64,000 nucleotides of DNA from Slackia sp. (lineage in GTDB: Bacteria > Actinomycetota > Coriobacteriia > Coriobacteriales > Eggerthellaceae), in NCBI GenBank assembly GCA_030527325.1, contig JAUNBA010000009.1:1-64000 (forward strand), read 5' to 3'. Position 1 is the first letter of the stretch; every line of letters begins with the position of its first letter. The translations under genes and the position numbers were made by a program. The notes under the pieces were generated by a model. That model was not told where the DNA came from and did no database searches. It saw only the letters and a list, made by a program, of their open reading frames with translations. Below, piece by piece: positions 54,035 to 62,202 of the stretch.

Positions 54035-55720
54035 CTATTCGTTATTCTCGAGACCGGTCGAGAACATCAGGGGCATATCGGAATCGGAGCTGCCCGGCTT
54101 GATGACCCGGTCTTCGGCGGGAAGCTCGTCCATGGCGTTGACCATGACCTCGTGGTTGCGATAGCTCACTTCGCCCTGGTCGGTGGTGGCGCGCACGCTC
54201 AGGCAGTAGGCACCGTGCTCAGGCGGAGTCCATTCGAAGGTCCACCAAATCCAGCGCTTGGTGTCGGTGTCGCCCAGATCGTACGTGGTCCAGGTCTCGC
54301 CGTGGTCCATGGAGAACTCGATGGTCTTGATCTTGTGGTCGAATGCATCGGCATAGCCCTGGAAGGTGTACGGCTTGCCGGTCTCGATGATCACGCCCTC
54401 AGGAGTGCCGCAGATCGTGGCATTGGGACGATTGACCAGCTTATCCTCGGGATTGACCTGACCGCACTCGCGCGGATCCATCTCGTCGGAAGAAACGATG
54501 TAGCCGGACAGCTGCTTGGAGAAGACCTGAGCGTCATAGGACTCGACCCAGTTGGTGCACGGATAACCGCGGCGGGCGTCGAGATACTCGCCGTTCATTT
54601 TATAGACGAGATACTCGTTCTCCAGCATGGAGACGTCGATGCCGTTTTTGGAAGAACCGTCGGCACGCACGCAGCGAATGGAGTTGGTGCCTTCGGTCAT
54701 GCCGCCGGCGCGCTCGATCAGCCAGCTGACGGGAATGCCCGTGATTTCGGTCTGGCCGATGCCGCCGCCGCCGATCGGGTTGAGATCGCAGACCATCTTG
54801 GACTGCTTGGTCACCACGGCGCCCGCAGCTTCGGCTTCAGCGATCAGGTCGACCAGCTTGGCCGTGTAGGGATTGGGCACGTTGCCCTCGATCGTGATCT
54901 CCCATTCGTCCATCATGCTCTGAGGAAGATCGAGATCGAGCGCCGCATCGCTGCAGGCATAGCGCATATGGTCGTAGTAGCCGTGCACGAAGTCGTAGCT
55001 GTACAGCTCGTCCATGCTCTGCGTCTTGTCCTGGGTGAACTCGAAGGTGCCCTCGACGTTCTCGACGGTGGTGATGCTATCGCCCAGGGCCTTGTACTTC
55101 ACGTTGTCCCACAGCTGCATGCCCTGGCCGTCGCCGGTGGCGCTATGGCAGGACTCGCAGGTGCCGTTGAAGCCCTCGGCGAACTTCTCGGTATTGCGGG
55201 AGTTGTAGTGGATGCCGTGCATCAGGCGGCCGAATTCGTCGCCGTTGTCGCGATGGCAGGAAATGCACTGGTTCACGTCGCTATAGGTTTCCAATGCGGG
55301 ATTGGGCAACACCGCATGGCGATACTCCATGCCCATCACGGTCTCGTTGAGATCGGCGTGGCAGGAATTGCAGCCTTTTTTGTCAGCGTCGAGATAGTAC
55401 GTGTTGTACGAAATGGTCCAGCTTTGCTGCATCCAGTGCGGGCACTCGTACTCGCTCGGCGTGCGCTGGACCAGCTTGCCGTTGGGCAGCTGACGAACCT
55501 CGGGCGCGTATTCCTCCGCGATCTGGTCCCACTTCTCGTAGTTCTCGATGATGTACTCTTTGCCCGGATACTGGACATCGCCGTCGGGCTCGCCGCCGCG
55601 GACGATATCCGCCGCAGTGGAAGCCGAATCGACGGCGAAGGCCGGCACCATGAGCGCGGACGTCGCCAATACGGCGGCGACGCCCGTCACCATGGCCGCG
55701 CGTTTCGTCACCTTCTTCAT
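54035..55720 (-). CDS. Exported triheme cytochrome c fused to a molybdopterin-binding domain
   Basis: 561-residue exported fusion. After a signal peptide (MKKVTKRAAMVTGVAAVL..., cleavage near AFA 29) come three c-type heme motifs: CNSCH at 117-121, CISCH at 152-156, CESCH at 188-192. From about residue 240 a sulfite-oxidase-type molybdopterin domain follows: SKMVCDLNPIGGGGIGQTEI, IPVSWLIERAGG, LVYKMNGEYLDARRGYP, then an Ig-like C-terminal domain (IEFSMDHGETWTTY). Length and architecture suggest an electron path from molybdenum to hemes. ATG 55720 with AGGGGG before it; frame continues upstream without a ribosome site. Divergent from a membrane LuxR regulator. The N-terminal signal has no twin arginine, which fits cytochrome maturation but is odd for a cofactor-loaded domain. 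Confidence 0.87.
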   Translation of the reverse strand: MKKVTKRAAMVTGVAAVLATSALMVPAFAVDSASTAADIVRGGEPDGDVQYPGKEYIIENYEKWDQIAEEYAPEVRQLPNGKLVQRTPSEYECPHWMQQSWTISYNTYYLDADKKGCNSCHADLNETVMGMEYRHAVLPNPALETYSDVNQCISCHRDNGDEFGRLMHGIHYNSRNTEKFAEGFNGTCESCHSATGDGQGMQLWDNVKYKALGDSITTVENVEGTFEFTQDKTQSMDELYSYDFVHGYYDHMRYACSDAALDLDLPQSMMDEWEITIEGNVPNPYTAKLVDLIAEAEAAGAVVTKQSKMVCDLNPIGGGGIGQTEITGIPVSWLIERAGGMTEGTNSIRCVRADGSSKNGIDVSMLENEYLVYKMNGEYLDARRGYPCTNWVESYDAQVFSKQLSGYIVSSDEMDPRECGQVNPEDKLVNRPNATICGTPEGVIIETGKPYTFQGYADAFDHKIKTIEFSMDHGETWTTYDLGDTDTKRWIWWTFEWTPPEHGAYCLSVRATTDQGEVSYRNHEVMVNAMDELPAEDRVIKPGSSDSDMPLMFSTGLENNE

Positions 55721-56028
55721 CGTTCCCCCTTCTTCGATTTCTCGGTGCGCGCCGCGCTCCCGCGCAGACCGCACCTCCCCTCCGAGACCGGCACAGGCCC
55801 CGTTCTTGCTTGCCGATCGTAGCGCGAGGATGCGAAACGCCCTATCGGCGCAATCGTGCTAAAAATATAAAACCGCAGGTGAAAGGCATAGCCCATTTTG
55901 GTTGATGCGCGAACCGGAGAGCCGCGAGCATAGACAGCGGCGATGTTTTCGGACACAATGCCACTAAAGGGGGACCTGTGCGCCGCACATGGAAAACGCG
56001 GCGCGCGCCATAAACAAAGGGGTACTTG
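55721..56028. promoter_or_regulatory. Divergent promoter region of the cytochrome operon and a LuxR regulator
   Basis: 308 bases between divergent starts. An A/T-rich core (AAAAATATAAAA near 55861-55872) probably contains the -10 boxes. No clear inverted repeat beyond CCGCAGG/short pieces was seen. Regulation of the cytochrome operon by the adjacent LuxR protein is inferred from position. Confidence 0.45.
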
Positions 56029-57600
56029 ATGACCGCATCGATCAAAGATGCCGGCCTTTGCGCGCTCTTCGCAGCCGTCGGCCTTACCGTTAATCTGACC
56101 TGGTGCACGCTCGCCGGACACACGCCCGGCTTCAACGGCACGCTCTCAAGCATCGGGGTGGCCGTCAATCCGCGCGCATTCTTCCTCGCGGGCATCCTCG
56201 TCACCGGCATCGCGTTCGTCGCGCTCCCGCGCAAAATGCGTGAATGGGACGCCTCCCTCTGGCCGGCCGTCGCGCTGCTTGCGTCGGTAGGCACGGGATG
56301 CTTCGCCATCGCGGCGAACCAAGACGCGTTTCCGCCTATCATGCTCGCCATCGGCGGGCTTATCGTGTTCGGCGTGGGATATTTCTGGCTGACGGCGCGT
56401 TTCATGCTGTTGCTGGCGCGCACCCAAAGCTTCGCCTGCACTGCGGCGTGCGTGAGCGCCTCGCTGATAGCCGAGCCCGTGTTGGTGGCCGCCATGGAAC
56501 GCCTCGGCAGCGCGACGCAGATAGGAGCCGTCATAGCGCTGCCGATCGTATCGGCAGCGCTGTTCCAATGCGCCCGATCGGCCGCGCTCAAGCAGCGCGC
56601 CTGCGAAGCGAGCGGCGGACGCACGGTATTCGGCGTCCCTTCCCTGCCCAACGAAGGCGCGCGCGTCAGCGACCCGGCCGAGATGCGCAACGCCTTCATT
56701 CTGGCGGCGGCGTCTTCGCTGCTGCTTGCCACGGTGCGCGGCCTGAGTTTCGTCGGACTGTGGGGCGAAGGCCATTTCGACACCTTCGAGCAGCCCTCCA
56801 TGACCTCGCACCCCGGACTCTGGGCCGTCTACGCCATCGCGCTGATCGGATTCGCCTATCTCGTTTTGTACCGCACGGCGAACTGGCCGTTGCGTTTGCG
56901 CTTCCAGCCGTCGTTTCTCACCATCATCCTGACGCTCGCCGCGTCGATGATCCTCGCGGGCGACGCGCATGCCGACCCCGCCCTGCTCGACACGCTCATG
57001 CGCCTGAACGACTCTTTCTCGCACCTCATGTTCTGGATGCTCGTCGTCATCATCGCCAACGCGGTGTCCATTCCGTCCTATCGCGTCATCGGCGCGGCAG
57101 GAAGCCTGTACGCAGGCGCCTCCATCGTCTGGGTGCTGTTCCTCGGCAAGGCGAGCGCCGTCGAAAATCTCATCGTCATCGTGGTCATCTACCTGCTGAC
57201 CATCGTTTCCATGCACTACGGCTGGGACAAGCGCGGAACGGAAAGGATCGAGCAGCACGATGCACACGACGCCGCAGCGGGCGCGAACGTCGCGAGCGAT
57301 ACGGAAACCACGGAACAAAACGAAGAAGGATTGGGCGCGTTGCTCATGACGCGCGCGATCGAGCGCAGGTGCGCCGAAGTGGCGCAGGCGTATCGCCTAT
57401 CGCCGCGCGAAAGCGAGATCCTCGTGCTGCTGGCGCAAGGCCGCACCCGCACGTATATTCAAGAAGAGCTCGTGCTCGCCGAAAACACCGTGAAGACTCA
57501 TGTGACGCACATCTACGGCAAGCTGGGCGTCCGCGATCGCCAGGATATGATCGATATCGTATTAGGCCTGGCAGACGAGAAAAACGAAGCTAAGGGATAG
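56029..57600 (+). CDS. Membrane-anchored LuxR-family regulator
   Basis: 523-residue protein, same design as that at 49110-50693: about 12 hydrophobic helices to residue ~410, a charged linker rich in Glu/Asp/His (DAHDAAAGANVASDTETTEQNEEG in part), and a LuxR domain (LSPRESEILVLLAQGRT, AENTVKTHVTHIYGKLGV). The ATG at 56029 has AAGGGG 6 bases before. It lies divergent from the cytochrome-molybdopterin operon, the probable target. The ligand is unknown. Confidence 0.88.
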   Translation: MTASIKDAGLCALFAAVGLTVNLTWCTLAGHTPGFNGTLSSIGVAVNPRAFFLAGILVTGIAFVALPRKMREWDASLWPAVALLASVGTGCFAIAANQDAFPPIMLAIGGLIVFGVGYFWLTARFMLLLARTQSFACTAACVSASLIAEPVLVAAMERLGSATQIGAVIALPIVSAALFQCARSAALKQRACEASGGRTVFGVPSLPNEGARVSDPAEMRNAFILAAASSLLLATVRGLSFVGLWGEGHFDTFEQPSMTSHPGLWAVYAIALIGFAYLVLYRTANWPLRLRFQPSFLTIILTLAASMILAGDAHADPALLDTLMRLNDSFSHLMFWMLVVIIANAVSIPSYRVIGAAGSLYAGASIVWVLFLGKASAVENLIVIVVIYLLTIVSMHYGWDKRGTERIEQHDAHDAAAGANVASDTETTEQNEEGLGALLMTRAIERRCAEVAQAYRLSPRESEILVLLAQGRTRTYIQEELVLAENTVKTHVTHIYGKLGVRDRQDMIDIVLGLADEKNEAKG

Positions 57601-57996
57601 GGTCTAAAACGCTTTTCGCTTCCTGTAAAATGCGCCATTCGTAAAGTATCCCGCCAATTTGTCCATCGGCAGAGGACTCGTCTCTTCTCGTCTGGCAACG
57701 AGAAACTCAACGGATATCCCCCAAGTACCAGGCAAAAGAGCCCATCAGACCCCGACAGGGAACAAGCAGCAGAAACGAGCGCTTTCAGGATAGCGGCAGA
57801 AAACGCTCGTCTATCTCACCTGGAGCAATTGCACCGCCCGCGATATCCGTTGGCCACGAATAGGCACGTTTCGCCCAAATTGAAAAAAGCCTTTGTTTCT
57901 ACCCCTAGGAACTTGGCTGGAGCAATTAATGTAATCCTAGCCGTTAACACTTACGTAAGCTAGCCGACGTCGGCGTGCATAAAGAAAGGCCTCATT
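57601..57996. other. Lower-GC gap with repeats
   Basis: About 400 bases without a gene. Contains a TTACGTAA palindrome near 57951-57958 and a repeated CTGGAGCAATT (about 57823 and 57915). No promoter or terminator stands out. GC is lower than in the neighbours. Confidence 0.4.
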
Positions 57997-58329
57997 TTGT
58001 TTTTAATTGCAGCCTTGCTCTTCTTTCTCGTCTTCTCTATCGTTTTTTTCGCAATCGGAAATAAACTCAAACAAGGAAAATGGCTTCATCTTATCGCAGG
58101 CAATACGGTCGTTTCGAAAAAAGAGCTCGAATCAATCGAACAGCGCATGCTTGGGAAGAAGGTGGCCAAAATAGCAAATGCAGGAGGAATTGTTTTCCTC
58201 GCCCATAGTGGCAACATCCTCTCGATCTTGGGGCAAAATCAAGAGTTGACGAGGGTTTCCAATATAGCCCTATGTCTCTCGTACGCAATCCTCGTTCTTT
58301 CATTTCTTCTGCTCTTCAGGAAACATTGA
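57997..58329 (+). CDS. Small membrane protein, DUF3784-like
   Basis: 110-residue protein with helices at both ends (FLIAALLFFLVFSIVFFAIG and IALCLSYAILVLSFLLLF) and a polar middle with KQGKWLHLIAGNTVVSKKELE. The GKxxxLIAGxNTxSKxE pattern is that of DUF3784 proteins. The start is TTG at 57997 with AAAGG 7 bases before. Codon use is less GC-rich than in the neighbours. Function unknown. Confidence 0.65.
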   Translation: MFLIAALLFFLVFSIVFFAIGNKLKQGKWLHLIAGNTVVSKKELESIEQRMLGKKVAKIANAGGIVFLAHSGNILSILGQNQELTRVSNIALCLSYAILVLSFLLLFRKH

Positions 58330-58375
58330 TTTGTAATCCCTTTTTGGCCATATGGAATTCAGCAGACACACCGCA

Positions 58376-58407
58376 CGAGAAGGGAAAGGATAGATTTTCC
58401 CTTCTCG
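58376..58407 (+). terminator. Hairpin after the DUF3784-like gene
   Basis: 12-bp arms CGAGAAGGGAAA (58376-58387) and complement (58396-58407), 8-base loop. Confidence 0.55.
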
Positions 58408-58548
58408 ATGCAAACGCGCAACAGTCCGTCAATCGCAGCTGCGGCCCTATACGGCGGCAATATCGGACGAAGGTCCCTTATGGCAACAAGTCCTGTGCCA
58501 AGGAACGAAGCTACCCGATCAGAAAAAACTGGCCCAACGGCAAATGAC

Positions 58549-58755
58549 TCAGCCCGCCGATATAAACACCGGTATGCAAGAGACCAGCACGAACGCCGCA
58601 ATGATAAACATAAATACACCCATTGCCCTGCATTCTGCACGTTTGTCATCTTCTTCTATTCTATTGAAAAACAGCGCAAGACCGCTCACGACAAAAGCCA
58701 AAACACCCATGAAGGCAATAGCAACGCCCAGAACGCTTTCAGACAACTTAACCAC
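58549..58755 (-). CDS. Small two-helix membrane protein
   Basis: Up to 68 residues, two hydrophobic helices (VLGVAIAFMGVLAFVVSGLALFF and MGVFMFIIAAFVLVSCIPVF) around a short charged loop (NRIEEDDKRAECR). Start uncertain: GTG at 58755 lies against the AAGGGG site, and TTG at 58746 has better spacing. Partner of the nearby DUF3784-like gene in position only. Function unknown, and it may not be a real gene. Confidence 0.5.
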   Translation of the reverse strand: MVKLSESVLGVAIAFMGVLAFVVSGLALFFNRIEEDDKRAECRAMGVFMFIIAAFVLVSCIPVFISAG

Positions 58756-59055
58756 CCCTTTTTTTCGACCATTATCGTCGGCGCCCTGGCAGAATCCATC
58801 AATTTTTAATCCGTACGTTCAAACATCCATTGCAATACGCAATTCTATTGTTTTCGTCAAAACGATTAACACGTCCTCGAAACGCTCCACAATCGCGTCG
58901 AACCGCCCCGGGTAACTTCACAACCATTCCCGACAGCGTCGCACACCTTCCACCCCGTTCCACGGCGGCAAAAAGAGGGCCCCGAAGGGCCCTCTCGGCT
59001 ATGCGAGGTATTCGATTAGCCGCGCATGCGGCAATGCGACACGCGTCGCGCCGAT
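58756..59055. other. Gap upstream of the small membrane gene, with the argS terminator
   Basis: 300 bases. Holds the argS terminator at 58971-58996. Otherwise nothing recognised; open frames there are shadows. Confidence 0.5.
58971..58996 (-). terminator. Terminator of argS
   Basis: Minus-strand arms GAGGGCCC / GGGCCCTC (8 bp) with a short loop, followed by TTTTT (complement of A5 at 58971-58975). About 60 bases past the argS stop. Confidence 0.85.
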
Positions 59056-60780
59056 CTACATGCGCTGTGGAGAAGAGATGCCCAGGATTCCCAGGGTGGT
59101 GGACATCACGATACGCGTTGCGTCGCACAGCGCCAAACGGGCCTGTTTGAGCGTTTCGTCCTCGACCTTGAGCACGGGGCAGTTCGTATAGAACTGATGG
59201 AACAGGCTCGCCAGATCCTGCGCGTAATGCGTCAGGCGGAACGGAGCGCGGTCGCGCGCCGCCAGTGCGACCAGGTCGCCGAATTCGCTCATCTTGCGCA
59301 TCAGGGCGAACTCGGACGGATCGGTCAGCACGCTCAGGTCGACATCGGCGGGAATGCACTCGGCTGCGATAGCGTCCATGTCGAGGTTGTCTTCGCCCGC
59401 ATGGCCGGATGCGTCGCGCAGCAGCTTGCAGATGCGCGCATGCGCGTACTGGTCGTAATACACGGGATTCGAAGAATCCTGCTTCTTGGCCACGTCGATA
59501 TCGAAATCGATGGGCTGCTCGGTGGAGCGGCTCAGCATGTAGTAACGCGTCGCGTCGATGCCGACCTCGTCGATAAGTTCCTCGAAGGTGATCATCTCGC
59601 CGGTACGCTTGGACATACGGACGGGCTTGCCGTCGCGGAACAGGTTAACCAGCTGGCCGAGCACCACTTCGAGCGCGCCTTCGTGACCCATCGCGGCCAA
59701 GACGGCGGCGACGCGGGCGATGTATCCGTGGTGGTCGGCGCCCCAGATGTCGATGAGGACGTCGAAGCCGCGCAGCTTCTTCCAGTAGTGATACGCCACG
59801 TCGGAAGCGAAGTAGGTGTAATCGCCGTCCGCCTTGCGCACGACGCGGTCTTTCTCATCGCCGTACTTGGAGGAGCGGAACCACACCGCGCCGTCCTTGT
59901 CGTAGATGTCGCCCTGCTCGCGCAGATTGCCCAGGCAGAAATCGAACGGGCTTTTGCCGTCGAACTCCTCGGAGGGCAGATACATCTCGCGCTCGGACTG
60001 CCAACGCTCGAAGTGGTTGCCGAAGCGGCCGGTGATATCGCGGAACATCTTCATGATGTACGCGTAGCCGTACTCGCGGAATTCGACCATGCGCTCGCGC
60101 TCGTCGGCGTTTTCCCACTTGTTGCCGTCGCGCTCGATCAGTTCGCGGGCGATATCGTTGACGTACAGGCCGTTGTAGCCGCCCTCGGGAACCTCGACGT
60201 CGTCATGGCCGAGCTGCTGCAGGTAGCGAGCCGCGATGGACAGGCCGAACTTGTCCATCTGGACGCCATGGTCGTTGATGTAGAACTCCTCGAACACGTC
60301 GTAGCCCGCATGGCGCATGAGATTGGCCATGGCCGATCCCAACGCGGCCCAGCGGCCGTGTCCCACGTGCATGGGGCCGGTGGGGTTGGCGGAAATGTAC
60401 TCGATATTGACCTTGCGCTTGTCCTCGGGAGCGACGCCGCGGCCGTAATCGCCCTTCTCGGAGCGGACCTTGACGATGACGTCCTGAAGCGCATCGTTGT
60501 TCAGATAGAAGTTGATGAAGCCGGGGCCTGCGATCTCGACCTTGTTGACCAGCGTGTTCTCGGGAAGCTCGTCGACGATGGTCTGGGCGATCTCGCGGGG
60601 GTTCTTCTTCGCCAGCTTGGCGCAGCGCATAGCGGCGGTGCAGGCCCAATCGCCGTGACCTTCATCTCGGGGTCGCTCGAGCGTGATTTCGGGAGCGTTT
60701 TCCATCTGAAGTTTGCCGGATGCGATGGCTGCGTCCAGCGCAGCCGCGATAAGCTGCGTCAGTTCCTCGCGAGGTTGCAT
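59056..60780 (-). CDS. argS: Arginyl-tRNA synthetase
   Basis: 574-residue class Ia synthetase that charges tRNA-Arg. The N-terminal Add-1 domain, the HIGH-type motif (NPTGPMHVGHGRWAALG near 130-146), the KMSKS equivalent VRMSKRTG near 375, and the anticodon domain (SEFALMRKMSEFGDLV, ALASLFHQFYTNCPV) are all visible. The length is normal. ATG 60780 follows a modest GGGTAGAG site. It is a single-gene unit with its own terminator. Confidence 0.97.
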   Translation of the reverse strand: MQPREELTQLIAAALDAAIASGKLQMENAPEITLERPRDEGHGDWACTAAMRCAKLAKKNPREIAQTIVDELPENTLVNKVEIAGPGFINFYLNNDALQDVIVKVRSEKGDYGRGVAPEDKRKVNIEYISANPTGPMHVGHGRWAALGSAMANLMRHAGYDVFEEFYINDHGVQMDKFGLSIAARYLQQLGHDDVEVPEGGYNGLYVNDIARELIERDGNKWENADERERMVEFREYGYAYIMKMFRDITGRFGNHFERWQSEREMYLPSEEFDGKSPFDFCLGNLREQGDIYDKDGAVWFRSSKYGDEKDRVVRKADGDYTYFASDVAYHYWKKLRGFDVLIDIWGADHHGYIARVAAVLAAMGHEGALEVVLGQLVNLFRDGKPVRMSKRTGEMITFEELIDEVGIDATRYYMLSRSTEQPIDFDIDVAKKQDSSNPVYYDQYAHARICKLLRDASGHAGEDNLDMDAIAAECIPADVDLSVLTDPSEFALMRKMSEFGDLVALAARDRAPFRLTHYAQDLASLFHQFYTNCPVLKVEDETLKQARLALCDATRIVMSTTLGILGISSPQRM

Positions 60781-61270
60781 AGATCTCTACCCTTTCGTTC
60801 GAGCGACGGCCGCGATGCGCACCTTCGATCGCGCGCCGAAAACACCGATAAGTCGTTCGATTGTACCATGCGCAACGCAGGCCACATCGCGCGCGGGCGA
60901 TAATCGCCGCAGCGGCGGGCAGGCGCGGACGGCCTATCCCGAAACGCGCGGCAGGCAACGCTTCGATATTCAGTTGAAAATGTTTTTGCTCTGCTTTATG
61001 CGTCTTGACGCATATCTTGGCAACGCGGCCGAAGCCGCGGCCGCTCCTGCATAAAGCAGCGAATCACACGAACTTCACATTTACCAGCATGCATAAGACG
61101 CGCCCTTTATTCAGGTGCTTCGACGCTGCTGCGAAAGCGGCCTTTTCCGCAGACCGCACGGGCGCGATCAAGGGCGAAAACCAACGGCCGAAAAGACGCC
61201 GCCAAGCTTCACGAGCGCGTTCTGCGCGGCGCGCGTTATCATGTTCGAGAATAATAGAAAGAGGGGAGCC
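60781..61270. other. 490-base gap with nested inverted repeats
   Basis: Between argS and the methyltransferase gene. It holds the palindromic block at 60991-61059, and otherwise no gene, tRNA or terminator I can name. Confidence 0.5.
60991..61059. repeat. Nested inverted repeats upstream of the molybdenum-cofactor group
   Basis: Outer arms CTGCTTTATGC (60991-61001) and GCATAAAGCAG (61049-61059), 11 bp perfect, enclosing TATGCGTC-TT-GACGCATA (60997-61014), an 8-bp operator-like palindrome sharing the left arm, and a GCGGCC-rich segment. The two structures are mutually exclusive in RNA, so a switch is possible. Confidence 0.5.
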
Positions 61271-62149
61271 ATGATCGATTTCGAACACGAATGGGAATGC
61301 ATCCAGGCGACGCGCCCGAAGCCGAACGACGCCTGCGGATGGAACAAACGCTCGGCACGCTACGACAACAAGGACGCGAAAAACGCCTACGCGGAGGATT
61401 TCGTTCGCCTCGCCGGCATCATGCCGGGCGAGTCGGTCTTCGACATGGGGTGCGGAACCGGCACGCTCGACATCCTGCTCGCCCGGCAAGGCTGCCGCGT
61501 GACGGCCGCCGACTTCAGCGACGGCATGCTGGGCAAACTCGCGGAAAACGTCGCCATGCACCGCGCACAAGGAATCGAAGCCATGAAGATGAGCTGGGAA
61601 GACGACTGGTCGTCGTTCGGAATCGAAGACGACATGGCAGATGTGGCCATCGCGTCGCGCTCGATGGCGGTCGCGCGGCTCGACGAGGCGATCGACAAGC
61701 TCACCCGCGTCGCCCGCCGCAAGTGCTGCATCACCATGACCACGGGAACGGCCCCCTATGTGGACAGCCGCATCCTTTCCGCGGTCGGCGTGCCCGCCGC
61801 CTCCACGAAAGACTACCTCTACGCATTCGGCATCCTCGCCCAGCGCGGCTTCGAGCCCACGGTCGACTACATCCATTCCACCCGTAAAGACACCTTCGAC
61901 TCGCACGCCGAGGCGCTCGAGGACTTCTCCCGCATGATCGACCGCTGCGGCGTCGCGCTCGACGAAGCCGAACGCCAGGCCGCCTACGAGCGGCTTTCTC
62001 TATGGCTCGAAGACCACATCGTCGCCAATCCCGACGCGGGAAAGCCCGACAAGAAAGGCATCCCCGAAAAGGCGCTGTGCCTCGACGTCCTTCGCGTGGT
62101 TTCCTGGGCATTCATCTCGTGGGACACACGTCCCGAACGCCTCTACTGA
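61271..62149 (+). CDS. SAM-dependent methyltransferase
   Basis: 292-residue class I methyltransferase. Motif I is VFDMGCGTGTLDILLARQG near residue 57, followed by the acidic post-I loop ADFSDGMLGKL. The N-terminus (WNKRSARYDNKDAKNAYAEDFVRL) and C-terminal LCLDVLRVVSWAFISWDTRP are distinctive but not a family I can name. ATG 61271 with GAGGGGAG 3 to 5 bases before. It precedes moeA by 53 bases in the same direction, so it may be cotranscribed. Similar methyltransferases occur beside molybdate or corrinoid genes in related bacteria (recollection, unchecked). Confidence 0.8.
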   Translation: MIDFEHEWECIQATRPKPNDACGWNKRSARYDNKDAKNAYAEDFVRLAGIMPGESVFDMGCGTGTLDILLARQGCRVTAADFSDGMLGKLAENVAMHRAQGIEAMKMSWEDDWSSFGIEDDMADVAIASRSMAVARLDEAIDKLTRVARRKCCITMTTGTAPYVDSRILSAVGVPAASTKDYLYAFGILAQRGFEPTVDYIHSTRKDTFDSHAEALEDFSRMIDRCGVALDEAERQAAYERLSLWLEDHIVANPDAGKPDKKGIPEKALCLDVLRVVSWAFISWDTRPERLY

Positions 62150-62202
62150 TATCCGCGCGCCGCGCGCTCGAACGTACGGCGCCTTATGAAGAAAGGACAG
62201 CC

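Noticed and set aside
55842-56801. 319-codon minus-strand frame upstream of the membrane LuxR gene
   Set aside because: Shadow of the LuxR gene on the opposite strand; the translated sequence is Ser/Arg/Pro-rich without domains.
59026-60903. 625-codon plus-strand frame over argS
   Set aside because: Antisense shadow of argS in a high-GC genome. The minus-strand frame has the HIGH and KMSKS motifs and a good length.
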